From a virus, in IMG/VR virus record IMGVR_UViG_3300036772_000068, positions 1 through 31,942 of that record: 31,942 bases of DNA; one strand, 5' to 3'. A program made the position numbers and the translations under genes. Shown here piece after piece: positions 1 through 8,526 of the stretch. Position 1 is the stretch's first letter. Each line of letters starts with the position of its first letter. The notes beneath the pieces are model-generated. The model made no database searches, had not been told where the DNA came from, and worked only from the letters and a program-made list of their open reading frames with translations.

Positions 1-523
1 GAAGAGCGGCACCTTTAAGTCCAAGCGATCCTCTTGATGCTGGAATGTCGTTTAAATCAGCGAGATTTCTGGTTCGGTTCAGAGCGACCGCTGCCTGTGA
101 GACAGTATCGGTTAATCCAAGGTTTGCAAGAGTTGCGGCAACAGCTGCAGGACCTGCCGCAGCGATTTCTCCAAGGTTGTTGGCTATTTGAAGTGATAGT
201 GCCGTTTGTGCCAATAGTGACAGCGTTCCCGCTGTCATCATGTTGGCCGCAATATCATTGGCTGACCACAAGCGAGCTGTAGTACCTTCCTGTGCTCGCT
301 GGATGGTCATTATGTCACCGGATCGTGCTGTAACATGGACGATTTCCGTCAGCGTTCCGGTGGCAGCATCAACAAGTGTAAGCTTGTAATAACTTGAGCC
401 AGGAACCGGGGACGGGAACAATGCACCAGTCCCGGTATTAACGGTAAGCGTCGTTGCAGACGAACTGATTCCTGCTGCCAGCACCGTTGATGCGTTATTG
501 GCAGCTAATAGTGATAAGGCCAT
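1..523 (-). CDS. Tail fibre protein, N-terminal part (3' end outside window)
   Basis: This open frame starts at ATG 523 behind a strong ribosome site (GGAGG at about 526-531) and runs off the window edge, giving about 174 residues with no stop. The translation begins MALSLLAANNASTVLAAG and contains a compact beta-rich head with the motif QRAQEGTTA at about residues 77-85, then an alanine-rich stretch ending in TRNLADLNDIPASR. This layout is common at the N terminus of enterobacterial phage tail fibres, where it attaches the fibre to the baseplate; the receptor-binding part would lie outside the window. It is the last visible gene of the late region. The terminator hairpin just upstream leaves no room for a promoter of its own, so transcription must reach it by read-through. 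Confidence 0.8.
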   Translation of the reverse strand, partial: MALSLLAANNASTVLAAGISSSATTLTVNTGTGALFPSPVPGSSYYKLTLVDAATGTLTEIVHVTARSGDIMTIQRAQEGTTARLWSANDIAANMMTAGTLSLLAQTALSLQIANNLGEIAAAGPAAVAATLANLGLTDTVSQAAVALNRTRNLADLNDIPASRGSLGLKGAAL

Positions 524-540
524 TTATCCTCCGGGATTTT

Positions 541-568
541 GGCAATAAAAAACCCGCCGAAGCGGGTT
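541..568 (-). terminator. Intrinsic terminator between LprI-like gene and tail fibre
   Basis: On the minus strand a perfect 7-bp GC-rich stem (AACCCGC / GCGGGTT) with a TTCG tetraloop is followed directly by a run of six T. It lies after the LprI-like gene and only 18 bases before the tail-fibre start. The 18-base stem-loop is identical to the one at 26653-26670. Confidence 0.85.
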
Positions 569-664
569 GAGTTTTGTGATGAATTGTAGGAAAGTTAGAA
601 TAACTTATGTAACACCACGACCACGTAATTTACATCCTTCCATACTTCCTCTGATTACAATCCA

Positions 665-1360
665 TTAATTAAAATCGTCTACTTGCTTGCAGTTCGTGGC
701 CTCGAGTGAACCATCGTCACCTTGAACTATGTAGCTACTTCCCCTGATTGCGATATATGAATAACGCCCATCCTTGCTTGTTCCAGTCATTGATCCGTGC
801 AGCCCAGGAGTTGTTAACACCACGGATTGAAAAATTTCCTTATCGCTTGTCATCATGCGGAATTTATTTCCGTAATCAATCACTAAAATAGGACGACTAT
901 CGATGATACCTGTGCAAACGTAATTATATGCCTTTTTATCACTATTGATAACGTCATCAGACTTTGCAGAATTATTTTTTCCCGGTTCTTTTGTCTGACC
1001 ATCAAATTGCACTATGTCATTTGCGCCATTAGTTTCAGGAATCCCCTTTTCAGCAATAGCTCCGTAAATTGCAAAAGCTGTGTCATACCACGCATCAACA
1101 CATTTATAATCACTGCATCTTTCGCGTGAATTCCATAAAGTTTTGGTTATCTCAGAAAATGCTTTCCTATCTTGAACATACCCCTTTGCTTTAGAAAAAA
1201 CCAATTTTAAATCATCATCATCTTTGGATAACTGAGGGCTTTTGCATATTGTAGTTTCTGCAAAACTTTTTGCTTTGGAGCAATCAAAGGAGGCTGCATG
1301 TGCATGCGTCATCAATCCTACAAACGTAAGCGAAACAAAAAAATAAATTACTCTCTTCAT
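665..1360 (-). CDS. Secreted LprI/DUF1311-like moron protein
   Basis: The protein has a clear signal peptide (MKRVIYFFVSLTFVGL, then cleavage near AHA-AS), so it is predicted to be exported to the periplasm. The mature N terminus, FDCSKAKSFAETTICKSPQLS, has the paired-cysteine pattern of the DUF1311/LprI lysozyme-inhibitor N-terminal family. The C-terminal half is unrecognised and holds two further cysteines. I chose ATG 1360 because AGGGA sits 6-7 bases upstream; an in-frame ATG at 1366 and the more distal start at 1378 are alternatives. The gene is clearly more AT-rich than its neighbours and sits alone between baseplate and fibre genes with its own possible promoter and terminator. That is the layout of a moron that a lysogen may express. 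Role as a lysozyme inhibitor or surface modifier is inference. Confidence 0.7.
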   Translation of the reverse strand: MKRVIYFFVSLTFVGLMTHAHAASFDCSKAKSFAETTICKSPQLSKDDDDLKLVFSKAKGYVQDRKAFSEITKTLWNSRERCSDYKCVDAWYDTAFAIYGAIAEKGIPETNGANDIVQFDGQTKEPGKNNSAKSDDVINSDKKAYNYVCTGIIDSRPILVIDYGNKFRMMTSDKEIFQSVVLTTPGLHGSMTGTSKDGRYSYIAIRGSSYIVQGDDGSLEATNCKQVDDFN

Positions 1361-1396
1361 TTTCATCCCTAAACACACAATAAAAGATGTAAGCAG

Positions 1397-1426
1397 TGTA
1401 TATCAACGCGAATTGATTTTAACCAA
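1397..1426 (-). promoter_or_regulatory. Possible promoter for the LprI-like moron
   Basis: On the minus strand TTGGTT (1426-1421) is followed after 18 bases by TATACA (1402-1397). The match to sigma70 is partial. It lies in the short AT-rich gap upstream of the moron gene, and the -35 overlaps the stop codon of the preceding gene. Confidence 0.3.
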
Positions 1427-2126
1427 CAATTGTCACAGTAACTGGTTGGTAAAAAGGCATATGCAACAGTCCGCTATCAAAGGCCTGTTTGAAGAGTTCT
1501 GCATATTCGTAATCATCACTTTTTATCAGCACGCTAGTTTTTTGGTTATAGGCCCGCGTATTGAAAGCATAACCATTATATAGGCTTGAATCCGTCAGTT
1601 TTCGATACCCTTTCACAATGGAAATGCTCGCGCCAGAACTGGAGAACAATACGGAAATACTCCAGTGCTGATCATTGACCACATCAGTTCCGTCCACCCC
1701 TGTCAAAAAACGGATGATTCGACGCTTCAGCCATGGAATGGTGAAGTGAAAGTCGTCTCCCTTGTAGAAATTCCACGTCATGATCCGTTTAAACAGGTCA
1801 TCCGATGCGACAACCTGCTCTGAATGTCGCTTAACCACTCGGCCATTAAATGGAAGCTGATTAAACGACATGGCATTGTACGGCCCCGAAATCTGTTGAC
1901 TACCGCTACTCGCAAGGACGGGAGGCTTAACACCGTAGATGCCATACGCGATCCACTTAAGTTGGTCACCCGAGTTGTACCCACCCGTGAACACTGGAAG
2001 ATTAGCACCCTTCATCCATGAATATATTTCACCCGCGAGGGTATTGTAAGAATCAACGAAAGCTTGAAGATTCTCATCATCACTGTACTGGGTGTACAGA
2101 TATGCTCTGATAATGTCCTCAAGCAT
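1419..2126 (-). CDS. Baseplate/tail protein following gpJ (gpI-position)
   Basis: A protein of about 235 residues with an aromatic-rich middle (WNFYKGDDFHFTIPWLKRRI) and no catalytic motif that I recognise. I place the start at ATG 2126 (MLEDIIRAYLY), one base after the stop of the gpJ-like gene and with GGAG six bases upstream; longer starts at ATG 2138 or TTG 2141 would overlap gpJ. Its position directly after the gpJ-like wedge gene and before the fibre is that of P2 gpI or DUF2612-type proteins, which cap the baseplate and connect it to fibres. The family assignment is therefore positional, not sequence-based. Confidence 0.55.
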   Translation of the reverse strand: MLEDIIRAYLYTQYSDDENLQAFVDSYNTLAGEIYSWMKGANLPVFTGGYNSGDQLKWIAYGIYGVKPPVLASSGSQQISGPYNAMSFNQLPFNGRVVKRHSEQVVASDDLFKRIMTWNFYKGDDFHFTIPWLKRRIIRFLTGVDGTDVVNDQHWSISVLFSSSGASISIVKGYRKLTDSSLYNGYAFNTRAYNQKTSVLIKSDDYEYAELFKQAFDSGLLHMPFYQPVTVTIVG

Positions 2127-2127
2127 A

Positions 2128-3546
2128 TTAAACTCCATCAATCGTTACACCATCGCTGGCGATATACCAATAGCTGTAAGGATCGCCGCTGATGATATTG
2201 GTGTTATCATCGACACTGGTAATACTTCCATTTACAGTTACCACCACGTTCAGATAACTGACAAGACTCATATCCAACGTCCCATTAACTGACTGCAAAA
2301 ATACGTCTTTCAGGTTATTAACGTTGAGCGGTTTTCCCGCATATATCCCATTGATATAGGCAATTGAAGGAGAGGAAACTAACGAGGCTACGGTTGCGTC
2401 GGTGAGATAATTTACACCTTCTGTGGCCCATTCAAATTTAACTGTGACTTGTTGCAGGAGCGGGATAACAAATGGAATAAGGTAATTATCCGGCCAGTCA
2501 CTGATCGTGACAGTGTTATTTCTGATATTGGGCGTAATAATACCACCGCCAGTCCATGAGCCAGAACTCCCTGTGTTAATGCCGATAGAGAATGAATGTG
2601 GTGACAATGAGATAATTGTCAAAGGTACACCATTAATGCCACTCATTCCCGTTACGCCAGAAATCTGAATAACCTGCCCCGTAGTGAACCCATGGGTAAT
2701 GCCTGTTGTCACGACGCCAGGAGAGGCATTTGTTATTCCTGTTACATTGAGCGAGCAGCCCTTCAGTCGGCTGATATCCCCGGCCGAGTTATAAATGGCT
2801 CCAGCCATAGAGTAAATATCGCCACCAGCACACATCACAATCCATCCAGCCCCATCCTGGACAACGGAAACCAGCCGGGCCTGAACATTATCAACATCCG
2901 TCAGTTTCTGTCGGATAAATCCTGGGTAGCCCTGAACGGTACCCATCCCCGCCTCCCACACGCGAGCGCGGAAATCCGCAATCGTCTCAGAGTCCCCGCC
3001 TGGCACACCCGCAGCGGGGTTGGTGCAGCTCAACGTAATGTTTGCTGGCAGACTGGTTGAGATAGCGTTAACCGTACCGGCCGGAACTGCCCATGATCCC
3101 GTCACTGTGGCATTGCAGGTCACTGGCGATGTCACCCCAGACGAAGGAATAATCGTGACATCCTGGAGCGCATACTGATAACTCCCGTCAGAAACCAAAA
3201 ACCCCTGCGGCACAGCGAAACCAGTGGAGCCTGAAAAAACAATCTGTACAGAGGTAAGCCCCTCAGATTTCCGGCCAGTCACACCATATTGCTGGGCCAG
3301 CGTGTTCAGCATGAACGGGTTTGCGGTAAGTGGTCCGACCGAGTTAATCAGGTCAACCCTCGCCTGGTCACAGATAATCAAAGCACCAACACTGGTGCTC
3401 ACAATATCTTCTATCAATGAGCCTGGAAGATCGGTTGTGATCCCAGGGGAAAGAGCGAGCGCCCTGGACACAACCTGATCACGAAGTTCTGATGCTGTTT
3501 GTGGAACCGGACCAGATACGTCATAAATAACGGACAAATCACTCAT
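2128..3546 (-). CDS. Baseplate wedge protein, gpJ-like
   Basis: The 472-residue protein has the general features of the baseplate J family: an N-terminal helical segment ending in PGSLIEDIVSTSVGAL, a region with GFAVPQGFLVSDGSYQY, and the hallmark GVPGGDSETIADFRARV at about residues 180-196. These proteins form the wedges around the hub of contractile tails. Residues about 264-338 look like an inserted beta domain (THGFTTGQVIQISGV ... NGVPLTI) that interrupts the usual gpJ sequence and resembles domains in the sheath and cement proteins of this phage. The gene overlaps the upstream gp25-position gene by ATGA and is followed within one base by the next baseplate gene. Confidence 0.85.
   Translation of the reverse strand: MSDLSVIYDVSGPVPQTASELRDQVVSRALALSPGITTDLPGSLIEDIVSTSVGALIICDQARVDLINSVGPLTANPFMLNTLAQQYGVTGRKSEGLTSVQIVFSGSTGFAVPQGFLVSDGSYQYALQDVTIIPSSGVTSPVTCNATVTGSWAVPAGTVNAISTSLPANITLSCTNPAAGVPGGDSETIADFRARVWEAGMGTVQGYPGFIRQKLTDVDNVQARLVSVVQDGAGWIVMCAGGDIYSMAGAIYNSAGDISRLKGCSLNVTGITNASPGVVTTGITHGFTTGQVIQISGVTGMSGINGVPLTIISLSPHSFSIGINTGSSGSWTGGGIITPNIRNNTVTISDWPDNYLIPFVIPLLQQVTVKFEWATEGVNYLTDATVASLVSSPSIAYINGIYAGKPLNVNNLKDVFLQSVNGTLDMSLVSYLNVVVTVNGSITSVDDNTNIISGDPYSYWYIASDGVTIDGV
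2533..2757 (-). other. Inserted beta domain in gpJ (FCCH-like), copy 1
   Basis: This encodes gpJ residues about 264-338, with the pattern THGFTTGQVIQISGV - INGVPLTIISLSPHSFSI - glycine-rich end. The same order (HG-x3-G-x-VxISGV, NG, x-TFTY) occurs in the sheath (10683-10904) and cement protein (14591-14809). The family looks like the E1_FCCH-type domain found in phage structural proteins; the name is from memory of the motif. Confidence 0.6.
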
Positions 3547-3875
3547 ACATACACCTGCGTTACAATTTTTGAGCCTGAGTTAGTGATAGCGGAGATGTTG
3601 TAAACCGGCGGGTCATTCTCAGCCATGGCAATCTGCAATAATGAAAAATAGCCACTAAATTGCTGCTGGAGCCTGTTCACATAATACGTTGGAAGAATTT
3701 GCTGGATAACAGAGCCATTAGCAGGAATACCATTATCTGCAAAAAATGGAGACTCCTGCGGAGCCAGTTTTAAATTCTGCACCAGCGTAGTCAGGTAAAT
3801 TGAGTCGTTAAACCCGTTGCCATCCGTTTCGACCAGAATCCACTTTCCGTTTGAATCACGCCCATATGTCCTCAT
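3543..3875 (-). CDS. Small baseplate wedge protein (gp25-position)
   Basis: A 110-residue protein beginning MRTYGRDSNGKWI and ending in an extended strand (KIVTQVYV). It lies between the spike and gpJ genes and overlaps both by ATGA (3543-3546 and 3872-3875), so the three are translationally coupled. The slot between the spike and gpJ is that of gp25/gpW-like inner wedge proteins. I do not see the EPR motif of classical gp25, so I assign it by position and size only. Confidence 0.55.
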   Translation of the reverse strand: MRTYGRDSNGKWILVETDGNGFNDSIYLTTLVQNLKLAPQESPFFADNGIPANGSVIQQILPTYYVNRLQQQFSGYFSLLQIAMAENDPPVYNISAITNSGSKIVTQVYV

Positions 3876-4588
3876 TCGACAATCTCCGCAGTCAGCTTCG
3901 TTGTTGCTGCCCCTGTATTACTTCCACCGTTACCATTGGTATGAACATGACTATTTGCCCATGATGTTAGCGCTGACCATGCAGCCTGCATTATCGCCGG
4001 GCTGGTATTGCCCGCTTCATCAACAATAGATCCACTGGCACCGGAAAGACTCCATCCTGCTGGTGTAAGGTTGAGGATCGTATCCCCGACGGTCACTTTG
4101 AAGCTTGAAGGTGCTGCGATAGTGATGCTGTCAGGTGTTAGCAGAAATGTGGTATTGCTACTCGCGTCGCGGAGGGTGATGCCTTCTGGCCCGTAAATGG
4201 TAACCACCTCACCGTCCACATCCTGCCATTCGGTATTGCTGATAGGCAGAAATACCAGGGCACCGAGATTAGCCGGTGGGGTGAGGTCAGCGGTTCCACC
4301 ACCAAGGCCACTGACACCGCCCAGGTAAGTATCCGCGGGGATGACTATTCCTCTGTCTCCGGGTTGCATCGGGTAGCGAATATATTGAGGGCCAAACAGC
4401 GGGATCGTCACATGCGGGAGTGTGTATGGAATATCCCGAAGCAAAAAAGAGACGGTGACCATCTTTCCCGACTGCGACACAATTTCAGCGGGAAGTATTT
4501 TCCCAGCCATTTGCATGGCATCAGCTATTTTATTTTCAGTGAAACTATTCATGTTTCGACCGAAGTTAAGCTTTTTATTGATGCTCAT
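3872..4588 (-). CDS. Baseplate central spike protein (Gp138/gpV-like)
   Basis: The 238-residue protein has an N-terminal OB-like region (ILPAEIVSQSGKMVTVSFLL, then PGDRGIVIPADTYLGG), a middle of short repetitive beta strands consistent with a beta-helix (GEVVTIYGPEGITLRDASSNTTFLLTP) and a C-terminal SHVHTNGNGG tip. HxH near the C terminus is the iron-binding signature at the apex of P2 gpV and phi92 gp138 spikes. The protein would form the trimeric needle under the tail tube that pierces the outer membrane. It starts at ATG 4588, which shares one base with the stop of the hub gene (TAATG); ATG 4552 is a possible shorter start. Confidence 0.8.
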   Translation of the reverse strand: MSINKKLNFGRNMNSFTENKIADAMQMAGKILPAEIVSQSGKMVTVSFLLRDIPYTLPHVTIPLFGPQYIRYPMQPGDRGIVIPADTYLGGVSGLGGGTADLTPPANLGALVFLPISNTEWQDVDGEVVTIYGPEGITLRDASSNTTFLLTPDSITIAAPSSFKVTVGDTILNLTPAGWSLSGASGSIVDEAGNTSPAIMQAAWSALTSWANSHVHTNGNGGSNTGAATTKLTAEIVE

Positions 4589-5652
4589 TAGTTGGCTTCC
4601 TTTGGTGCCGGATACGCCTCTATTACCGTCACCCAGGCATTAGCATCTGGTTGTCTGCTGTTGCCCAGGAGTCGTACTGTTTTGACCTGAAAATCACCAG
4701 TGAACGCTGCGTCGTTACGGAACTGAGAGTACGATGATGCCTGAACGATAGGACGGAGTTTTTCTGGCATCCGAATATAAGCTCCTACCTGAATATCGCT
4801 TCTCATCACACAAGGTATACAAATAGTATTGAACTGAACCCAGGTCGGCTGCCCGATCAGATCGGCAAACTCAAGCTGAGTGGGATTTCTCCTCAAATTG
4901 TTCGCACTATCTTTTGAGTCTTTATCTGCGTGGTAGGCCAAGTCATTGTCAAAAACCCGGATTTCATTTCCGTTTACAATGGTTATTTCTACCCCGTTAT
5001 AGTTGCTTTCCCTGATGATGGACTTACTTAACGCATTAAGCGTTTTGGCAAGCTCCCCCAGGCTCCCGCAAAACATCGGGCTATCACAGTTGTTAATCAG
5101 ACGATCGCTGACATTTATCGTAAAGCGATAGCCACCACCCAGAGTTTGAAAACACTGCGCCAGTGCAACAGATAGTTTCATTCCCTTGTCCCATGGAAGT
5201 GTCACATTGATAGGTGAAAGTGGCATCGGGTCAGTACTCGATACAGGTCCGGACCGGATAATCAGATCCAGACGAAGCTCCGTTCCCTGCCAGTTGCCAA
5301 TCACCTGCCAGATGACTCCTTTCAATACCAGGCCATTTTGTCCTGGGTTTGCCAGGCGCGTAGCCAGAGGCAATCCCTTCGACATGCCAACTTCCATCTC
5401 GATGGTCATACCAAACATGTCCTGTCTGGCCTGCTGCATATCCTGTGGGCTAATACCCCAGATGGTAATACAACTCTCTCCTGCGGGGGTGGATTCTCCA
5501 AATCTCTGAATATCAAATTCGATCATCAGGTTTCCGGGGTTAAATACGCCGTTACGGAGGCTTGAAAATCGCTTGTAAAGCTTAGGAGGGGAGTTGTTTT
5601 TATCCTGAGGATAAGCCTGCGGATAGTAGATTTTAATGTCGTAGTAACGCAT
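4588..5652 (-). CDS. Baseplate hub protein (gpD/gp27-like)
   Basis: A 354-residue protein lying between the plug and spike genes, the usual site of the hub that joins tube to spike. It has beta-rich N- and C-terminal halves (for example NLMIEFDIQRFGE and FQVKTVRLLGNSRQPDANAW) around a central helical segment (SLGELAKTLNALSKSII). That split-barrel pattern is typical of hub proteins of the gp27/gpD type. Coupling to both neighbours is very tight (TGATG at 5652, TAATG at 4588). The assignment rests mainly on gene order plus fold-like pattern. Confidence 0.7.
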   Translation of the reverse strand: MRYYDIKIYYPQAYPQDKNNSPPKLYKRFSSLRNGVFNPGNLMIEFDIQRFGESTPAGESCITIWGISPQDMQQARQDMFGMTIEMEVGMSKGLPLATRLANPGQNGLVLKGVIWQVIGNWQGTELRLDLIIRSGPVSSTDPMPLSPINVTLPWDKGMKLSVALAQCFQTLGGGYRFTINVSDRLINNCDSPMFCGSLGELAKTLNALSKSIIRESNYNGVEITIVNGNEIRVFDNDLAYHADKDSKDSANNLRRNPTQLEFADLIGQPTWVQFNTICIPCVMRSDIQVGAYIRMPEKLRPIVQASSYSQFRNDAAFTGDFQVKTVRLLGNSRQPDANAWVTVIEAYPAPKEAN

Positions 5653-5927
5653 CAGGTCATTACCTCAATCTGCCCATTTGGTTGCCTCCAGACCATTTTT
5701 GACTGGAAGAACACGCCAGATATCAGATTTATGTCAGAGCCAATCGGAGATGCCACCATTGCAGTAGTGAGTAGCCTGTTACCTGCGTTATCAGAAACCT
5801 CCAGATACCAGCGCTGCCCGGCAATATTCCATTTGATTTGGCAGTTATAAACAGATCTGTCCAGTAGTGGCGTAAATACCATACTGCTCTGTTCATTACC
5901 TGAGAATGGATAGAGTTCAGTGCTCAT
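5652..5927 (-). CDS. Baseplate plug protein (Pam3 gp18-like)
   Basis: A small all-beta protein of 91 residues with the pattern NCQIKWNIAGQRWYLEVSD - LISGVFFQSKMVWRQ. Similar small proteins occur between hub and tail genes in DUF3383-type myoviruses and correspond to the baseplate plug domain described for cyanophage Pam3 gp18. It would seal the hub lumen before contraction. It is coupled by ATGA to the upstream gene and TGATG to the downstream hub gene. Confidence 0.6.
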   Translation of the reverse strand: MSTELYPFSGNEQSSMVFTPLLDRSVYNCQIKWNIAGQRWYLEVSDNAGNRLLTTAMVASPIGSDINLISGVFFQSKMVWRQPNGQIEVMT

Positions 5928-6637
5928 ATTCCAAATGCTCCTCCCAGCTTACTGATTAGCCCAGTTAGTTCGCTAACGCTGCTTCCCAGCGCCGTATTTC
6001 CGAGCGCTGATTTTGTGTTAGTCCAGGCGTTCATTTCCGTTTTGTCGCCAGCATCTATTTTGCTCAGATAACTGTTTACCGCACCCGCAGCTCCTGACTC
6101 GGTAACGAGAGGCTGTTCGAAATCCCACAACCATTGCCTCTGCGGTGTCGGCTCACTTGCACTCGTCACATCTCTCACTGTGCGCAGAATACACCCGCTA
6201 TAAATCAGTCCAGGTGTGGCCACAATGAAGGTGCCTCCTAGATTGGCGTGAGCCTGCAAAACCGCCTGCAACGCACTTAACGTCACGAGCTTAGTCATCG
6301 CCCCGGTGTTTTCATTGACCGGGGCGTCCATGAGCATGGGAACGCGTAGAGGTTGCGACAACAATGCATTCGCCGCCACAGTCTGGTTAGCAAAAGGATA
6401 TTTGGCGATGTCGTAATCGACCATCGTCGCCCCCTGCATCGCTTTCCAGTGACAAAAATATTTATCCAGATCGGTCAGGCTTATCGCACCGCCCAGAAGT
6501 CCAGAGACAAAGCTGGCACTCTGGGTAATCGCCACGATGGGCAGCATGCCTCCTGGGATGCTTTGGGCAATTCCATTACTGAGTATGATAGGGGATATTT
6601 CGAAGCCCAGGCGGTAAAGCTCACGTGTAAATGCCAT
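5924..6637 (-). CDS. Baseplate/tail protein of unknown family
   Basis: This 237-residue protein has no export signal and no catalytic motif. It has a hydrophobic N-terminal third (GGMLPIVAITQSASFVSGLLGGAI), a central segment PTPQRQWLWDFEQPLV and a glycine-rich C terminus (SKLGGAFGI). It is coupled by a one-base overlap to the tape measure gene upstream (6637) and by ATGA to the plug gene downstream. In phages with this gene order the slot holds a tail-tube initiator or tape-measure-capping protein, which is a positional inference. Confidence 0.5.
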   Translation of the reverse strand: MAFTRELYRLGFEISPIILSNGIAQSIPGGMLPIVAITQSASFVSGLLGGAISLTDLDKYFCHWKAMQGATMVDYDIAKYPFANQTVAANALLSQPLRVPMLMDAPVNENTGAMTKLVTLSALQAVLQAHANLGGTFIVATPGLIYSGCILRTVRDVTSASEPTPQRQWLWDFEQPLVTESGAAGAVNSYLSKIDAGDKTEMNAWTNTKSALGNTALGSSVSELTGLISKLGGAFGI

Positions 6638-8526
6638 CAGCCAAAGCCTCCCAGTTGCGCACTCGATACAACTGCGTTACCACCAGTATTGTTATAAACA
6701 ACCATTTCGCCACCTCCCAATCCACGTCGACGCCCATCATCCACTAACTGCTGCAAAAGCTGATCACTCTTGCTGGAAGGTTGCTGTGCGGTTTGTTGTA
6801 TCGCATTGCTTTGGCTCGCCCCCGGTATTTCCGAACCATAGATCGCCCGGTACTGTGCTTTAACGCGCCCTGCATATTCCCGATTTTCTTTGCTACCACG
6901 ATTAATACCGCCATTGTAATAACGCAGAGCTTCATCCGTATCCCCGCCGGCTTGTTTTTGTGCCCATGCCAAAACTCGAGCGCCCGCCATGATGTTATCC
7001 CGCGGATCGTAAGGGTTTTCTCCAGGCTTAAAGTTGAATGGCATTACCTGCATGAGGCCTTGGGCACCAGCTTTGCTGACGGCGTTTTGATTCCAGGATG
7101 ACTCCGCCCCCGCGACAGATTTTAGTAACTTTGGGTCCGGTCCATACTTTTTGGCTGCTTCTTCAAAGTAATTGTCGTACTGCGTCGGTGCTACACCTGA
7201 GGCTTTTTTCATCCACTTAAGCATGGGCGATACGTTCGGGTCGCTTTCACTTCCAGGTACGTAGTTTTTGCCACCGTTCGGGTCTTTAACCGTATCGTTA
7301 TTCAGCATCGATGACGATTGCTTCGCAAAATCTACCGCACTAATCTTTCCGGTGATCAGTTCAACTACCCGGCCAATAAATTTAGCCAGCCGCTCCATTC
7401 CGGTCATAAATGATTTCACATCACTGGTGAACTCCGGAGATGCCAGGTAAGTCCCAAACCGCTGAATGCCCTGGGACAGGCCGTCTATCCATTTTCCAAG
7501 CTCTGGTGATTTCAACACAGTGTCTATGGCGGCGGAAAATGCATCCGAGAGCTTACCTAACTGCGGAGCCAAAGGTGCAAGCCCGCGGATAAAGGTATTG
7601 CTGATACTGACGCTGCTCCTGTCCAGCTGGATGTTGAATTCCTGCCATTGCTTCAGTTGCTGGTCTGTGAGCTGTAGCCGCTGGGTATCTTTCTGCGCCT
7701 GCTTTCCCATAGCATCGATTTCTGCGTCGCTCATGTGTTTAAAGCGATTTAGATCGTCCATGGTGAAAAAATTGGTCAGGCCATAGGCTTCCGCGCCCTG
7801 CTGGCTACTCCCATTACGCACAAAGATATCTCTGGCACTGCGGATCATTTCAGGAAGGAGTTTTGCCGGGTCCTGGTCAGGGTTTTTGATACCCATTGCG
7901 TTAAACTGCCAGCGCTTACTCAGGTCGAGCTGCGCATCGCGGATGGCACCCAGCGTGCCGACGGGATTACCGACTGCCTTCTGGAAGTTGACGGCACTGG
8001 CATTCAGTCCCCCGGCCGTAGTGCCCAGACCCATTGAGGTAAAGCGCTGCGCCGATGCATTGCCAGCCAGTCGGTTAATACCCCAAAGCCCACCAGCCCC
8101 GGCCAGACCGGAGAACAACCCCAACACCGCCCCCCATGACAGCAGGCTGCTGGTAGCATCTTTGATATGCCCAGCCAAAGATTTGGCATCTTTTGATGCT
8201 TTATTGAGAAAGTTTTTGGTAGCGCTGGTTTTCTTGTTTAGATCTGATTGTGTTTTACTGGCTTTTTCCAGATTGCCATTCAGTCGGTCCAGGCCGTCAT
8301 TAATTGATGCGATCGACATCAGACCTTCGTTAAACGCCCGGGTGACAGACTCGGCACCCACACGAGTCTTTTCCGTTTCTTTGGCGCTATCTCCAATGCC
8401 CTGTGCGGCCCCGCGCCATTGCTCTGGCAGCCCGTCGAGCGCTTTCTGATATTCGTTGAATTTTTCGAGGAATGACTGAAACTTGTCGTCATTAACATCA
8501 ATTTCAACGATGCTTTTAGCCGCCAT
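6637..8526 (-). CDS. Tail tape measure protein with lytic transglycosylase domain
   Basis: The 629-residue protein begins with a helical coiled-coil-like segment (residues 1-125), then a hydrophobic glycine-rich stretch (about 127-155, LLSWGAVLGLFSGLAGAGG), typical of tape measure proteins. Residues about 450-565 form a soluble-lytic-transglycosylase domain with the signature AESSWNQNAVSKAGAQGLMQV, E475 being the expected catalytic acid, and a downstream NPYDPRDNIMAGARVL motif. The domain would cut peptidoglycan when the protein leaves the tube on infection. The start overlaps the stop of the frameshifted chaperone by 11 bases. At 629 residues this is a short tape measure, which suggests a tail of modest length. 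Confidence 0.9.
   Translation of the reverse strand: MAAKSIVEIDVNDDKFQSFLEKFNEYQKALDGLPEQWRGAAQGIGDSAKETEKTRVGAESVTRAFNEGLMSIASINDGLDRLNGNLEKASKTQSDLNKKTSATKNFLNKASKDAKSLAGHIKDATSSLLSWGAVLGLFSGLAGAGGLWGINRLAGNASAQRFTSMGLGTTAGGLNASAVNFQKAVGNPVGTLGAIRDAQLDLSKRWQFNAMGIKNPDQDPAKLLPEMIRSARDIFVRNGSSQQGAEAYGLTNFFTMDDLNRFKHMSDAEIDAMGKQAQKDTQRLQLTDQQLKQWQEFNIQLDRSSVSISNTFIRGLAPLAPQLGKLSDAFSAAIDTVLKSPELGKWIDGLSQGIQRFGTYLASPEFTSDVKSFMTGMERLAKFIGRVVELITGKISAVDFAKQSSSMLNNDTVKDPNGGKNYVPGSESDPNVSPMLKWMKKASGVAPTQYDNYFEEAAKKYGPDPKLLKSVAGAESSWNQNAVSKAGAQGLMQVMPFNFKPGENPYDPRDNIMAGARVLAWAQKQAGGDTDEALRYYNGGINRGSKENREYAGRVKAQYRAIYGSEIPGASQSNAIQQTAQQPSSKSDQLLQQLVDDGRRRGLGGGEMVVYNNTGGNAVVSSAQLGGFG

Noticed and set aside
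7886-8449. Plus-strand 187-codon ORF
   Set aside because: Opposite the tape measure gene, no recognisable protein features.
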